DNA from: Pempheris klunzingeri
Lineage: Eukaryota; Chordata; Actinopteri; Acropomatiformes; Pempheridae
NCBI RefSeq assembly: GCF_042242105.1
Contig: NC_092016.1
Location: 6,462,501-6,526,500, forward strand
Reading direction: 5' to 3'
DNA: 64,000 nucleotides
Part shown: positions 45,459 to 59,503 of the stretch, piece by piece
How positions within the stretch are numbered: position 1 is the first letter of the stretch
How the letters are laid out: each line of letters opens with the position of its first letter
Position numbers and translations under genes: made by a program
The notes under the pieces: generated by a model
The model's input: the letters and a program-made list of their open reading frames with translations, nothing else
The model's database searches: none
Told to the model about the DNA's origin: nothing

Positions 45459-47104
45459 GTGGGCGCTGAGCATGCTTTTGTCTCTTGTCCTTGTGAATGT
45501 TAAAAGTACTGCAGCTCATTCATCACCATCAGCCGATCCATCCCTGAGTCGTGTGTGTGTGTGTGTGTTTACAGTCAGCGGAGATGTTCCTACAGTGGAT
45601 TCTGTCAGTCACTGAGTGTCTGTGCTGCAGGATAAAGAGATGATAAAACAAAAGCAGCCTTGTCATTGTTTGATTTGTTAAAGGACAGCTTCAAGGTCTT
45701 TCTGATCCACAGTCTGCTCTACATCATTCTACTGGTTTTCCAGCCTTTTAGCCATTCTAGCAGCATGTGTATACATGCAGTATACCTTCAGGAGGCTGTG
45801 TAACGTTAGCACAGAGGTGGTGCTAGTTAATGATTGATGTGCTGTAACATTACTCTGCTAATGTTAGATTGAAAGCTAGAAACGTATATCTCCTTCCAGC
45901 CTTTCAGAGTAACAAGTGCCACTATCACACAGCGTTTAACCACGACTAGCTCCAAATCCACAATAGAAGCCTGAAACACTAAAACGATTGCATGAGCATC
46001 TTTGGAGCACAGCAGTATGGTTGTGCATATCTTAGGTACTGGCTTAACGGTGTATTTATTTGTGTTGTGTGGTGGTAAAAACAGATTTGCACATTACCAG
46101 ACTGGAAAAAAAATCTTCTCTTCTCACATTTTTGGGGCTCAGTGCTTACATTTGAAATCCTAATATTTTCTCAGTTTTATTATTCAGAAAACTGCAAATA
46201 CATTAACAGTCATTAAGTACGAGGCCATTCTCAGTAGGGTTCATACATTATTAAGGCATTTTCCCATCATAATTCATAATTATGGAAATAATACCAACCA
46301 AAATTCATCATAATGTGTTATTAGGTTTGAAACTATCCACTTCATAAATGCAGAAAATTTAATTGAAGAATCTGCACTGACCTTTTTTGGTGGATATTAC
46401 TTATAAAATGACAACAGGAACGCTTCACTACAGTGACTCAGTGTTTGACTCCACAAATCAGTTGGAGATGTTTCAGTGAACACCCTTAAGGGCAAAAATC
46501 AGAAAAGGAAACATTAACTCTGGGAAAGAAATCAAAAAGGAAGCATCAGTGCCAAATGTGAGGACAAAAACAACAGAATTTTGGTCACCATTAACAGTGG
46601 ATGTGAAAGTATTTCTGCTGTCTTGCAGCAGGTTGAAGGTGAGATGCTTTGCTCAGAGGCTCCAGGGCAGCAGATTTTGTGTCGGTTGTTTGTCGTCCTC
46701 TTTGCCCCCTGATTTTTCAGGCCGCCTGAGGCTCGGCTCTTGTCTCGCCCGTCCTCGCTGACATGTTGTGAAATGCGCCGGTGTTGAGTCACAGCATTAA
46801 GCGACGCTGATGAGCGCAGACGGTAAACTGACATTTATTGGGCTGCAGATGGAAATCGTTTTTTGCATGAACGAGTCGGTCGGAGGAGGAGCTGTCGTCT
46901 CGGGAGGCTCGCTCATAAGTGGAGGAGCCATCCCCTCCTTCGTGTCTTCTTCTGTCTCTGTACACACTTCACGCTTCATTTGTGTTTCTTCCACACCCCC
47001 ACACTCGTCGCTTCCTCTGTGCTGCTCGGCCGTCACCTCTCTGAGTCGGCCAGGCTTTTTACTCTGCGTTCTGCCTGTTGTATCTGAGAGACCGGGGATT
47101 GATC

Positions 47105-47310
47105 ACTTTTATTATTATTATTTCGATTAACTAATTAATCATCTATAAAATGTCAGAAAATAATGACACATGTTGATCCCAGTTTTTTAGAGTCCAATGT
47201 GATGTCTTCAGATATATTGTGTTATCTGCCCAATGTGATATAGGACACCTTGGAGAAACTGCAAACAGAGAATGATTTGTGTTTTTGATTGATGAATTAC
47301 TTAATCTTGA
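47105..47310. repeat. Dispersed fish repeat with AAAATGTCAGAAAATAATGA
   Basis: TCGATTAACTAATTAATCAT, AAAATGTCAGAAAATAATGA and CCAATGTGATGTCTTCAGAT appear in the order of a common fish interspersed repeat. A shorter relative is near 3990-4035. Confidence 0.5.
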
Positions 47311-48984
47311 ACATTAATTCTATGCTAACTAGTCATTTTGGCACTAGTCAGAAGCAGAATCTCACAACAAACTTTTTCATTTTCCAGCACATTGTGTAAT
47401 GTTCTAATGATGATAATTTAATGTAATAAAAGTTGACAATTGTTATGAAAACTGAGTTAAGATCAGTGATGGAAGACGTGTCCCAATCCTTTACTTGACT
47501 GAAAGTATCATTGTGATGAGATTTCTGCACTATTACAAAACTACAGTGGTTTTTTATCGGCAAACTCAGGACGTCTACGGAAAAGTACATTTCCTCCACT
47601 ACTGTTCATAAATACAGTTTTAAGGCTCTGTACTGTTTCCATTTAATGCTACATTGTCTGCTTCTTGAATTTAGATATTTTCAGTGCCACAGTGGCTCTT
47701 TTTCCCCTGATGGAGGCGTCAAAAGAAAGCTCAGGATATATTGCGATCACTTTGGTGCCATCGTCAGGTCAAAGTTTCTATACTTTTTGATGATGAATAA
47801 CCGAGAAGGTGAACATGGTAAACTTTATATCTGCTTAACATCAGCATGTTAGCATTTAGCTCGAAGCGCTGCCTCACAGCGTCACCAGCATGACTGTAGA
47901 CTTCACTTGTTTGGGGCGCGCCCTGCTGGCAGAGGTGAACCCTCAGACACGGTGACTCTTTTCAGCAGTCTGAGATTATTTCAGTTGAGAGTCCTGAAAG
48001 TTTGATGTCGGCTGGCTGCTGGTTTGACGCTCAGGTCCCTGCTGGTTTGCGGAAGACGAATCCGATTCCTTCATGTTGTTTGTGGCTTTAGGAAACTGTG
48101 CAGACTGAAAGAAAATAACTAATGACGGAATCTAACAGCAGCAGATTAACATTTTAAAGCTGAGGTGAACAGCTGCGGGTTGGAATAACTCTGCAGGACG
48201 CCGGGATCCATGTGTCTCCACCAAACACAACTCTGCAGGTTAAATCCAAAACCTGCATTGAAGCTGCCCCCCCCTCCCTTGTGGTTTGACAGGAGCTCTT
48301 GTGGTTTGTTAAACAGAGTTTCTGTCTCTGTTCTGTGTTTGATTCAGTTTTTTTTTTTTTGTTTAATCAAAAATGCTTCAGGGAAAGAAAAGACAAAATA
48401 ATTCAACAACAGAGACAAAACCTTTTAACAGCATTTTTCTGAGCAGCCAAACAAATCACGCTCGCCTGCTGCGCCGCACGCCTCAGGCTTTCAGCTAAAT
48501 GGTTTTCTTCCTGTGCAGAGGAGGCTATTACCTGGACGACTCCTTCACTGATGGTTTAATCACCGTGTCCCCCTCCTTTGTTTTTTTTCCAGGACCACAT
48601 CGAACTCCTGCAAGTTATTCTGCTTTTTGTTTGTTTTTCTGTTTCCTGAAATGGATCCATAAAAATGCAATTAGCAGTGCGGAGATGCAGCAGATGGCGG
48701 CCTGCTAAACAACTTTTAGTCTTGATGTATGCGTTTCAAGGGATCTTCCCGTACTTAATCTTGTTTATACTGGACATCACATGGTTATACTTTGAGTCAA
48801 GTTTAGTTCACAGACGCAGAAATTGTTGTTACACACGTCAAGATGGTCTTTGACTTTTCAGGGTGAAACGAGAATGGAAAGTCTGATGAGGCTAAAATAT
48901 TGTTGTGTTGGATTTAATTTTATTTATCATACCATTTACTTTTAGCACAGACTTTTAAATGTGGTTGTGGATCTTTCAGGATTG

Positions 48985-49510
48985 TTATTTGGGTCAGTTT
49001 TAAGGTTTTGCTGCATTTTACTACTTACTTTTTAGTGTGATTCAGGAATTTTTGGCATTGCTTCCAAAGTGTCGGGGGTGTTAAGGACTTTCCGGATTTT
49101 TTTTGTGTGTTAATGAAGTTTTCAAAGTGATTCTGAAGTTCCCAGGTTTATCCATGACTTTTCTGGAGTATTCCCGACTTCCCAGACTCACAGACATAAT
49201 TTTTGTAAAGAGATAGATATCAGGGTTCTTCCTGCCTTTTCAGGTGTATTCTTAAGAGATTTATTCCCATACTTTCAATAGTGTCAAATTTATTACTGAC
49301 TTTCAGGCATATCTGATTCATTTAAGTAATTTCTGGTCTTTGTAGTTTCAGACTGTTTTAGACTCAGGTTTATTCTGCACATTTCAGGCTTTTTTCTGTT
49401 TGTGATTTCAGGTTTAGTTTGGACCTCTCATGTAACTCTGGAGATTCAGAGTTATTGCCATCTTTATTCAGGCTTCCAGAGCTGAACTTTTCAGGGTTTC
49501 CTCTGACTTC
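48985..49510. repeat. Degenerate repetitive stretch of TTTCAGG and GACTTTTC motifs
   Basis: ATCTTTCAGGATTG, CCTTTTCAGGTGTATTC, CTGACTTTCAGGC, ATTTCAGGCTT, GATTTCAGGTTTAG and CTTTTCAGGG recur at 20-50-base spacing. No clean unit length could be fixed, so this may be an old tandem array. Confidence 0.4.
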
Positions 49511-49837
49511 TCGGGTTTGTTGTGAAGTTTTCTGAGTTGTCGCTTACATTTCTGCCAGACTGTTCCTGACGCTTTAGCGTTCATTAAACAGGAGACGGGG
49601 TGCTCTGTTAGGCTCTCTGCTAGAGATTTTCTTTTTCTGTTTTTGATCATTGGTATCATGGTATGTGTTTCTGTTGAACCCACAATTCTTCCTGCGAGAC
49701 TCTGATGAAATTAAATATAAATCAGTGAGCATGAATGAATAAAGTTATCTGACAGCTTCCTTCACTTCAGAGGTTCCAGCAGTTTGTCAAATGCATTCGT
49801 TCGCCCACTGTTTTCTTTTTAATTAATCCACACACAG

Positions 49838-49990
49838 AGTTGGGTAGTAACAGATTACATGTTAGTGAGATTATGCAATTAGATTAGAAAAAGTAATTAA
49901 CTGTAATCAGCCCAGATTACATTTGAAAATCATTGCAGTTAGATTACATTGCCAAGGGTTATCTGATCACAATTTTGATTGTGTAATTTA
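49838..49990. repeat. Dispersed fish repeat of the GTAACAGATTACATG type
   Basis: GTTGGGTAGTAACAGATTAC is followed by repeated near-inverted ATTAGATTA, TGTAATC and GATTACATT motifs. Common in fish intergenic DNA. Confidence 0.5.
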
Positions 49991-52569
49991 TGACAGTTTT
50001 AAAAGTATGGAGCTATTTATCATGATAACCATGTTATTAACTCATGAAAAGTGCGTCTTTCACGGCTGATGGGGTTTGAAGTAAAGTCCTCCATGTGGCC
50101 TTTGATTAATGAATAGCAGCAACAAAAACTTAAACAGCGTCTCACATGTTGGAGAAAACGCACCACAGTGTAAGTGTAGTTTGTGCCAGTAGTGTTTTTG
50201 ATTTAACCATGTTTTTGAGATGTTTAAAGAGAAAAAAAATATTTGTGGATCTTAAAATTTTGTGGCTTAGTCCATTTTTTATAAAAAGATGGAATGTTAT
50301 CAGTGTGATCCAATGGGTGATGTCCACTAGTTTTGGTCTGACTGTGACATCACCCTACCAAGTCCAGTCTCAGGTCTGCCTCCTGTGTCTGTTGTCCTGT
50401 TGGTCCAGTCTTTACTGAAGCTCTGTCCAGTTTTAGGTGAACACCAGTCACGCTGCTACATGTGTGTACTGGTCTGAGTTGTTACACACACGAAGCCTGA
50501 TGCTTCCCGCTGCAGGCTGCAGATGGTCGCAGGAGGCCGGGTCAAAATGAATACGTGTTACGTCGTTTTCTCTCCGAGCCTCGGGACGATGATGTCACAG
50601 CATGTCGTCGCTAACGTTGTTCATCCAGATTATCATCAAGTGGTTCGTCAGATTGTCCCTTCACGTCTCTGTGGAGCAGGCGAGTGTTGCCGTGACATTT
50701 TGGGGTTAACCTGTGGGAGGGCGGCGCTCCCCACTTGCCGCAGGACGTGATCCTTGATGACAGGCGTCTGCCGACGCTGAGCCATCGTTCAACCATCACG
50801 TCAAGTTCAGCAGATGCTCGTTGCTCGTGAAGTTGACCGCCTGGTGGACGGAGGCGTGTGATGCCTGCTGCTGTGGTCATCGGGCTGAAAATCAGGGTTG
50901 GAAATTTAAGGTTTGAGATGCTATAGTAACGCATTTCAGGATTATATATATGTATATTACTTTTTATGGCTATTTTAAAACTTAAAGGGTCATTCCAGAG
51001 TATTAATAATGAGTTTTAACTTTTGTCCCAGACTTGATTTGAGTCAAGAAATGTTGGGATCACCTCTAAAACAGAATGAATATAGTGAGATATAGAGTGA
51101 ATGATTTAAAAAGACGTTAATCGTCCTCTGTTTCAGGCTGTAACCTTCAGAATGTCTAATATTAAATCAATCATACTTAATTTGGTCTCTGACTTAAACA
51201 GTGACATTTTACAGAGACTTGAGTTGATGAAATTTAGTCAACAGTCTCCGTCTCAGTCAGATCGGTTCTCTGTCCCATCATCCTCTGCAGCTCTCCCTCA
51301 GCAATGATGCTCATTGGTCCTGACAGCTCCCTGCTGCTGATTGGTCTACTAACCCTGAGCCCCCTCGCCCCCCTCCTGGGGGTGATCCTCCCGCCTGACT
51401 GCAGATCAGCTGAAAACCTGCTGCCTGTCATCACACTGTCACTGTCACACAGAAGGAGAGACGCTGAACGTACCAACAGTTCACATTCCCTTTCAGTCGA
51501 TGCTTCTTATCTTCAGTATCACATTAGGACATTAAAAGAAGGGGAAACGTCCGGTGTCCGGTTCAGCAGTAGATCCTGATTTATCTCAGAGGGAAGCATC
51601 AGGTACATCAACAACTTTACAGTCAGTCAAAAGTCAGAGTTATCGTTTTTCTGTCCTCTCAAGCACTTATCATTTGAACAAATAGTCTAAAACCTCCTCT
51701 GACAGAGTGAGATGCTGAGATAGTTATCAATCTCATGTCTGTGTGGGAAGTGTGGAGCTGGAGTCAGGACTTGATTAGTCTAGCTGAGCACAAAGACTGG
51801 AAACAGCTCGCTTGGCTCTGTCTAAAGTTAACAAATGCAACTACTCCAGCACCTCTAAAGCTCACTGATTACCATCTGATATTTGTTATTTGTTTTACTT
51901 ACATTTGATGATAATGAATTGATTGCTCTCAATTTTGGGGGATACAAACGGAAAGTATATGTTAACCATGGGTTCACTGAGTAACGCTGTGGGCCACGAC
52001 GTGAGTTTTGTTATCCTCTATTTGTTAACATCTTGACCCAATTGAAAATATGCTGATTTAGCTTTTAGCAGTTGCTTTTCACAGTGTACCAATGGACGAA
52101 CAGACAATTATCACTGGATCACTTTGAAACTGAAGAAAACCTAAAAATGTGATGACTCTCAAAAAGGTTCTGGAGTTATAGGTCTTTTTTTCTACAAGGA
52201 TTTAATGTTTATTTGTGTTGAACATCAGAGATAATGATGCCCTCTGGAAGCGTTAGTCACACTGAATCTAAAAATATGTGTATCATGTGTATTTATTTAG
52301 ATTTATGGAGCTTTGACTCTAAGAGGGAGAATGTTTTTTGATGCAAATTGTGTCAATTGGGCACTAAAGGTTTTTAAGTGCCGTAATTGCCTCCATGAGT
52401 TGTGTGTCACAGCTACTACAGCAGCTCCAGCTGCTGACCGTGTTGATAAGTGGACAAATCAGCTAAAGTACGATAACTAACTTCCTGCTGTTTCTAGTAC
52501 GCCAGCATACACCTGTCTTTTCACCTCACTCTGTCTCTTTGCCTTATGTCCCCCCCCCCACCTCACAGT

Positions 52570-53000
52570 TTGAAACATCTGATTTTAAATGATAACTCTG
52601 GTCTTTTTAAACGTGGGTCCTATTTTTTCAGGTATGAAATGACTGGCAGGTGCAAAAGCCTTAGAAACTGGTGCAGTAGATCACCTCCACTGACAGCCGA
52701 GAACAGATGGCATAAGGCAAAAGATCCCTACAGAGATGGTCCTTTTTGTTGAACCAGAAACAGCTGTTGTATCGCACTATTCAAACCCTCCGAACTCCTT
52801 AGACAGAAACAGTCATTTTACTTAGCAGGACACGGGAGTGACTGATCTTCTGCACCCCTGCTCAGTTAGATTGTTTGTATTAGTGTGTTGCACAAATATT
52901 GGGTTGGATCTTAACTAACCCTTTATGCACCAAAGAAAGAACGATTACACTGCAGCCCATTCCCAGCTGCTCTGGGAGGCGATCTACTGCGTTAGCTACA
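52570..53000. repeat. Third copy of the repeat found in the ACOT/BAAT introns
   Basis: GAAATGACTGGCAGG and GCAGTAGATCACCTC match 4030-4160 and 12590-12750. Further right, GATTACACTGCAGCCCATTC resembles GATTACATTGCAGCCATTAC at 5822. Both parts of this copy therefore have relatives inside unit 1 of the duplication. Confidence 0.5.
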
Positions 53001-53619
53001 TACAGATCCTGGTGCATCAGTGCTTACACTGACGTAACTGTTCAGAGCTTTAGATAGGTGGATAAAAAGGTCACATTTTTACTGTTTTGATTCAAGAAAC
53101 AAGAAGAAATCGCCCTGAAGGCACTTAAGCTCTACATGATGCCACTTCCTGCATCAGCTCCTACCAATCATGTGAGTCACATTAACAGTCTGCAGAGACC
53201 AAGCAGCTTTTCTTGGCCTTTTCCTTTCAAACTGACATCTGACCTGTGCTCCACCGTCTCTCATTTAAAACACATCGTTAAGAGACGAAGGCATGATGAG
53301 GACGTTCCTTCAATATGCTAAATTAAGAGCCAAATATAGAGAGCAGGACGATGGCATTTCACTGGCATTTAAATTTGTTCTCCGGGATAGAAACACTTTT
53401 TTTACCCTCAGCAAAACCTGCAGAGTGACTCAGATCAGGTTAATCATCAGAGACATTAATGACCTCATTCCTGTGACAAATGAGTTTTAGTCAGACGCAG
53501 AAACTGCAAAAGAGTTCAAGTTCACAAATAGAATGGGAAGTGACAGACAATATGTGTGTCTTAAATTGAACTAGAAATTAGATTTATTCATTGCTCCGAC
53601 CCTCTGTCAGAGTGGGGAA

Positions 53620-53745
53620 GAAGTCCTCAGAGCCCTTAGTGAAGTAAAAGTACCAATATAGTCATGTAAAAGTACACCATTAAAAGTAAAAGTTCTGCAG
53701 TGAAAGTACAGTGTGAGTAAATTTACTTTAAGTGAAAATAAAATG
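53620..53745. repeat. Piece of the AAGTAAAAGT-type dispersed repeat
   Basis: AAGTCCTCAGAGCCC, TGAAGTAAAAGTACCAAT and AAAAGTAAAAGTTCTGCAGT follow the usual order of this fish repeat. Confidence 0.55.
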
Positions 53746-56700
53746 TTCTCATTTTGCAGAATCTAACATAATAGATTATTGACGCTGATGCATCAATGAC
53801 TAAGAAGCCTTTTACTGTTGTTGCTGCATGAAGTGGAGCTTGTTTAAATGTCTTCATATGTAAATTTGCTAGTTTGGGGCCTGAACTTAGATTGATATGA
53901 ACGGCCATGAGGTGATTAATGGGAGAGGAAAGAAGGACACACAGATCGACTTCCCGCATCCACGCACTTAAAACACGCGCAGCCATTTGGCAGCTTCCTG
54001 CTGTATTATATTCCTCTTCAGCTTTGTTGTGTTTGCTCTATAGGAGGTGTGAAGCTGCGAGTCATGTTCATCTCAAACATCCTTTAAAAGCAGTTGAGTG
54101 GGAGATCGCACAGGTTGGTCCAGCTCTCAGTGGGAATGTTAAACAGCGCTGCTGAGGAAACAAATAAAGTGCCTGTTAGACGTATAATAAAGCAGGAGAG
54201 GAACAGTATAGATTTTATGTAGAGAGAAAACCCCTGCAGACGATCGACATTTCTCCAACTTCTCCTCCTGATCTTTGTGCCTGATGTTTTTAAAGACACT
54301 AATAGAGAAATGAACAGACCAGTGAAAACACAACTGTCCTCCAGGTTGTTTTTTTTTGCGTGTTTCAACCATCATAACTGTTTTCTGCGTAAAGTGAGTG
54401 GTTGTCTTGAGCTTCTTCTGCATCAGCCCGGCTTCCGTCCTTGAGTCCTACAGAATCTACGAGTCCCATTAGATTGCAGATTATTAATTTTTAATCACAT
54501 ATTACCTAAGCTCCCACCTCGCCCGAGCAAGAAAAAAAACGTGTAGTGCTGCTCTTGCTTACAGTTACCGATAATAACACCTCATTTTCATGTAGATCAG
54601 CAGAGACGTTTTGGTGCAGATTAGTAATTCCAGCTGAGTTGAAGCCAGCCTGGATGTGTGAAACCCTCCTGCCTCTCCAGTTCTGACTACTCATGATGCA
54701 TTTCGTAATGACTTCAAAGGCCCACCTGACACTTCTGCAGATCAGCGATCCCACCACACGATAAACACGACCGTCTTATTTCCCCCTTCGTGTCTGTCGG
54801 CTGCCATCCAGGAGTATTTACTGCAGGGCAGCATTGCTTGCTGTTTGGCCATTAAACCCCTTCCTGATAATTACAAAATGATGGAGGATGGAGAGCCCAC
54901 TTCAAAGAGCCCCTGTGGAAGAGAAGCCCAGCTTTAGGAAACCGTCAAGCTGGCCAAAAAATATCAGCAGGACAGAAAGTATCCCATAAATCCTGTTAAA
55001 CTGCTTCCCAGGAGGTGATGGGATGTAAGATCAAATGGAGACTGACTGCAGGAAGATGGAGACTTGTCTAACAGGGACTCTGTGTGTTACAATGTGTGAA
55101 TGCTGACCCCAAGCTCAGACTGGAAGATAACTTTGAATTTAACGTCTGGTGTTCTGTTGGACCGTAATGTTGCACCGAGACTTTAATACCTGGAGGAAAT
55201 AAAATCAGATTATTTGAGCGTACGAAAAAACATCTACAAGAGTAAAGGCCTGGTCACACCTGCATTTAAAATTCAAATAGAAAGAATAGATTCACTCATA
55301 CAGACAAAGTTAATCCGTATACATTTTTGGTACAGAGTTCAACCTTAGTGAAGTTCGACGCGATAATTAGCAACGCTGATCAGCAGCACGACGTCTTGTG
55401 AGAGCTGGTAGACCAACATGGAGGAAGCTATTGTAGCTAATTATGTCTCACCATCCACTTTTATTTAACCTCTCCTGTCTGAGTATAAACTTCTCCACAA
55501 CAGAGACGTGCTTTCCAAATAGTTATGAGACAGAGTCAATGCTGTGTCATTAGAATGAACCGTTATGCTGCATAACTGGGACGCTTTACTTTAGAGAATG
55601 AGTATTTCTAGTAGAGTGAAAATTCCTCATCTTCCTCCTCATTCTCCTGCTCATCCAAACTCAGCTCGTCGTGTGGCTGCAGTGGGTTTTTAGTCCTCCT
55701 GCCTCTACGAACTCTCTTATATTTCCTTTGATTGATTTCTCTTATCGTTAGCTCGCGGCTCTAGAAACACTCGGTCTTTGTTTCTTAGGGACTGACACCA
55801 AAACCTGACGTTTTCTGCCAATTAGATCCCAGCAAAACATTTATATGTGGAAATAAATGGCCTATGCTGCCATGGTATCACAATGTTTTTATCCATGAGA
55901 AGAACTGTACAACAAATCCTGGATACAGAACAGGAATATAAAATGCACTGGTTTTAAACAAGTGTTTCAGGGGAAGTTTTTCAGTATCTCCTCTTCACTT
56001 AAAAATATGAAACACCTAACAGCTACACTTAACATTTCCTTGGTTCTCTAAAAAAAAAGGTGCTAATTTTCTTCCTCTGTAAATCCTCCAGGCCTGCTGA
56101 ATTCCAGCACCCGCCCACACATAATGAGCCTCTGCTCTCGCCTCACAGTCACCCCAAAAACCCAACAATTAAATCTGCCTGTGGTTGGCGCCTATTGTTA
56201 TTTACAGAATGGTCAGTAATTAGCTGCATTGAGCTGAGCTCCCACAAGGAAGCAGTTTCCTCTGGAGGCCGAGCCGTACCTCGCCGCTGAAGATATCGAG
56301 CTGAACACGGTGGAAACTAAAATGAGAATGAGCAGGAAGAGCACAGGTTTGACAGACATGATGATGAAAGTTTTAGGGCTTCAACTTACAAATAATGTCA
56401 TCGTTTCATCAATTCATCTGCCAAGTATTTATAATTTCCCACAGCTCAAGTTGATGTATTAAATCTGTCTGTGTTACTGGACCATCAGTCTTAACTATCG
56501 CCTGCCTGATACCTGATTTTTGAGGCTGATTCAGTAGAAAGAGCTTGTAGTGATCACATCTGTCTTCTGATTATTATCACCATTTTTTCTCTATTTATCA
56601 TGCCAATGCCATCTAATTGAGATGTGTATATTTATTACATGAATATAAAGTAATGAAATGGGCAGCTTCGTTATTTATTGTATTACTAATTACATGACTG

Positions 56701-59487
56701 GGCAATATTAATCTACTTGACAAGGGTGGCTTTAACCACAGGTGCTTTCACCCGTGCACAGAGTTAGATTGGGACTGCTGTGCAGGATTTTCGGGTGTGT
56801 CCTTGAGTTTGCAGAGCACAGAGAGAATTTAACAAATCACTTGAACCCCTCCAGACCCCTCCACACATTAATTACTAATTTAACTGCTGCCCTGCGCATT
56901 TGCCTTCTCTCCATCACCAGCCGCCGTGACTGTTCTACGTTATTTTACTTAGTTACACAAGGTTGCCCAAAGAACACCAAGTTTCTTTGTTGCATCTCAT
57001 TGGCTCTTTTTTGGCACAAGCTTTGATGAGGCTACGCTTTTCATTGAGGGGAAAACAACTCACCAGGGGAGTAACTTAAAAAAAATAATTACTTTAGTTA
57101 CAAAATGTTTTTCAATATGTTCCATACGAAAAACCCTAAACGAACACTGTAAGCTACTTGATTGCTTTAATTGAATTATTCTAACAGCATTTGCTTGGGA
57201 ATGACTCACCACCACAAACAGCACCTTCAGGTCGGCCTGGCTCGACTTTTGCTGCAAAGCACTGAAACATCACCCGACATCATCCTGAGTCGTGCAGACG
57301 CGCCGCGTAGCTGCTGGAGGGCGGCTACGTGATACATGCGTGTTTCATTGTTTCGTTGACAGCAGCTTAACAGAGATAAACAAAAGAGACCCGACAAAGT
57401 GCAAATGACTGGAGTTCATCAGGGAGTAAAATCAGTATTAGTGTTATTCAGAGAAAGTGAGTCTGACACAACTGTTGTACCGATGGACTTAATCAAGAGA
57501 GCAGCAAATGAACTCGAGGGGCTTCTCGATAAAATATGATCAAATATACTTATAAATCTATAGAAATTGGCTGGTCACTCAGAGAGATGACATGATTAGT
57601 TTGGTGAATCAGCTATTTTAATAATGAAACCTTGGCCAGCTGCAGCCTCTCAATTTAGTGCATTTGCTGCTTTGATAGAAATGGATTTTCAGACAACAAA
57701 GATAATCATTCTTTGTCTGTGTAAAATAGAGGCCTGGTTTTCCGTAGTTGAGATTGTATAGGGTCTAGTTTTATAGTACATGTTAAACTCACAGTTTCCC
57801 AAAGGAGGAAAAGTCCAGACATGAAATGACTTCCCATTCAGACGATTGGAACCAGCAGCTCCAGATAATCATTACAGCAGAGATCCGATCCGACCTGACA
57901 GAGCGAGGTTTCCCTCAGCGGGATGGATAGATTTCAGAGGGAAGAAGAGAGAGAAGGAGCAGCCAGGCAGCTGCTTCACATGGTCATAAATTAAGATTGT
58001 CAGGGTGTCGCTCACGCTGGAGCCAATGAGTAGTAGCTATGAAGATGAATGTTGTAAACACTCCCGGCTCACGTCAAGGTGCACTGACTGAGAAACCAAC
58101 AACATCTCATTTAGGCTGCTTCAGGATCATAAACGAGCTCTGTGATGAGAACGAGAAGTCTTTGTTGAACCACGATGTTTTCACCTTGGTGCTGAGAGCT
58201 GAACCTTTCATATGTAACTGTGTTTGAGCCGCGGCACGTTTCCAATTAGACCTGCTTGGTGCATCTGTCTGACAAAGAAAGGGAAAAAAAAACAGAAACC
58301 TGTGGCTTCATACCTGCTGGTTGTGCATTCTGCTCTGTAAACATCTGTCTCTCTGATAAACTGTCTCACTCTCTAACAGAGTGAGACACCTGCGGAGCGG
58401 CTCGTCCTCACACAGTGACTCAAGCTAATTATCCTCAGCAGAACTTTCAGTGTTTGTTTCATTACTTGGAATCCTGTTTGTTCCTCCATGCTGACTCAGC
58501 TGGACTGTAATCCTTCCTGTCTGCAGGACCGATACTTTATCAGCCCCCGTCCCAACACAGCTGTGGTCCATCTGTTAAACCAGGAATGTAAATCAATACA
58601 TAAAAAGTCTAACGAATGATTAAATCGTAATGGAGCTTCTCTGAATTATGCAATGCAACGATGTTCAAAATTGAAATCATACAATACGTGAAGGTGTTTT
58701 GTAACGACTGTTAGTCATTCAGCTATGAGTCCTGCTGCTTTGCTTACTGTCCTCATCGCTCTTTAAGGGTGTGTTTGAGTGTTTTCCTGACTGGACAGTA
58801 TGACAAAACAGTGACGGTACGAAATACTCAAAGTGTATTTGTATAGAAACCAGTATTTAAAGGTTCTATAGGCGACATTCAGGACTTTCACTAGACTTTA
58901 CCAATGTGTACGAGACAAACAACTACTGATGAGACGCACAATGAAATAAAGTGACTCTTTTGACTCTTGTACACTAGTCAAGCAAGAGGATGTGCATCTT
59001 GGCTGTTATTTTGGTGGTTGGAATATTGTATTGTATATTGGATTTTGTGATTGTTTGGGATTTTGATTCCGGGGACCAGGGAGAGGTGACGCCGCTTTAG
59101 AAGCAGAGCAGCTGGAGGCTGGAGGAGGACAGAATGGGCAGCTCGAGTGGAGGCAGTAGAGACATTTTTAGATAAAGAACCTGGTTTCTTCGGTGGAGGC
59201 AATTCTGAGAGGTCGCCCTCAGCTGACTGCTTTAAACTCTCACATGCACTAATGTGCACGCGCTGCCGTCTAGGCCACCATAACAGAGGACAGAGAAGCT
59301 CAGATTACAACACTGTGGGAATGTGGCTTCATTCTGTGCTCAGGACATCATCACTCCGCTGTATCTTCACACTGGAAATAGCTTTTTGCTGCTGTATTAA
59401 TGTTGTGACTTTTAAATATCGTGACAAGACTGAGTCCACGGCATTTAACAGTCTTTCTCTGTCTGATCAGAGTCGTCTGAACAAATA

Positions 59488-59503
59488 ATAAAAAAAAAAA
59501 AAA
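59488..59503. repeat. Poly(A) run
   Basis: Short A tract after AATAATAA. It could be the tail of an old retroposed copy, but no source sequence was recognised upstream. Confidence 0.6.

Noticed and set aside
46797..47036. 79-codon minus-strand frame, acidic then Pro/Thr-rich
   Set aside because: Low-complexity composition, an overlapping open frame on the other strand and no recognisable family or splice signals; probably chance in GC-rich DNA.
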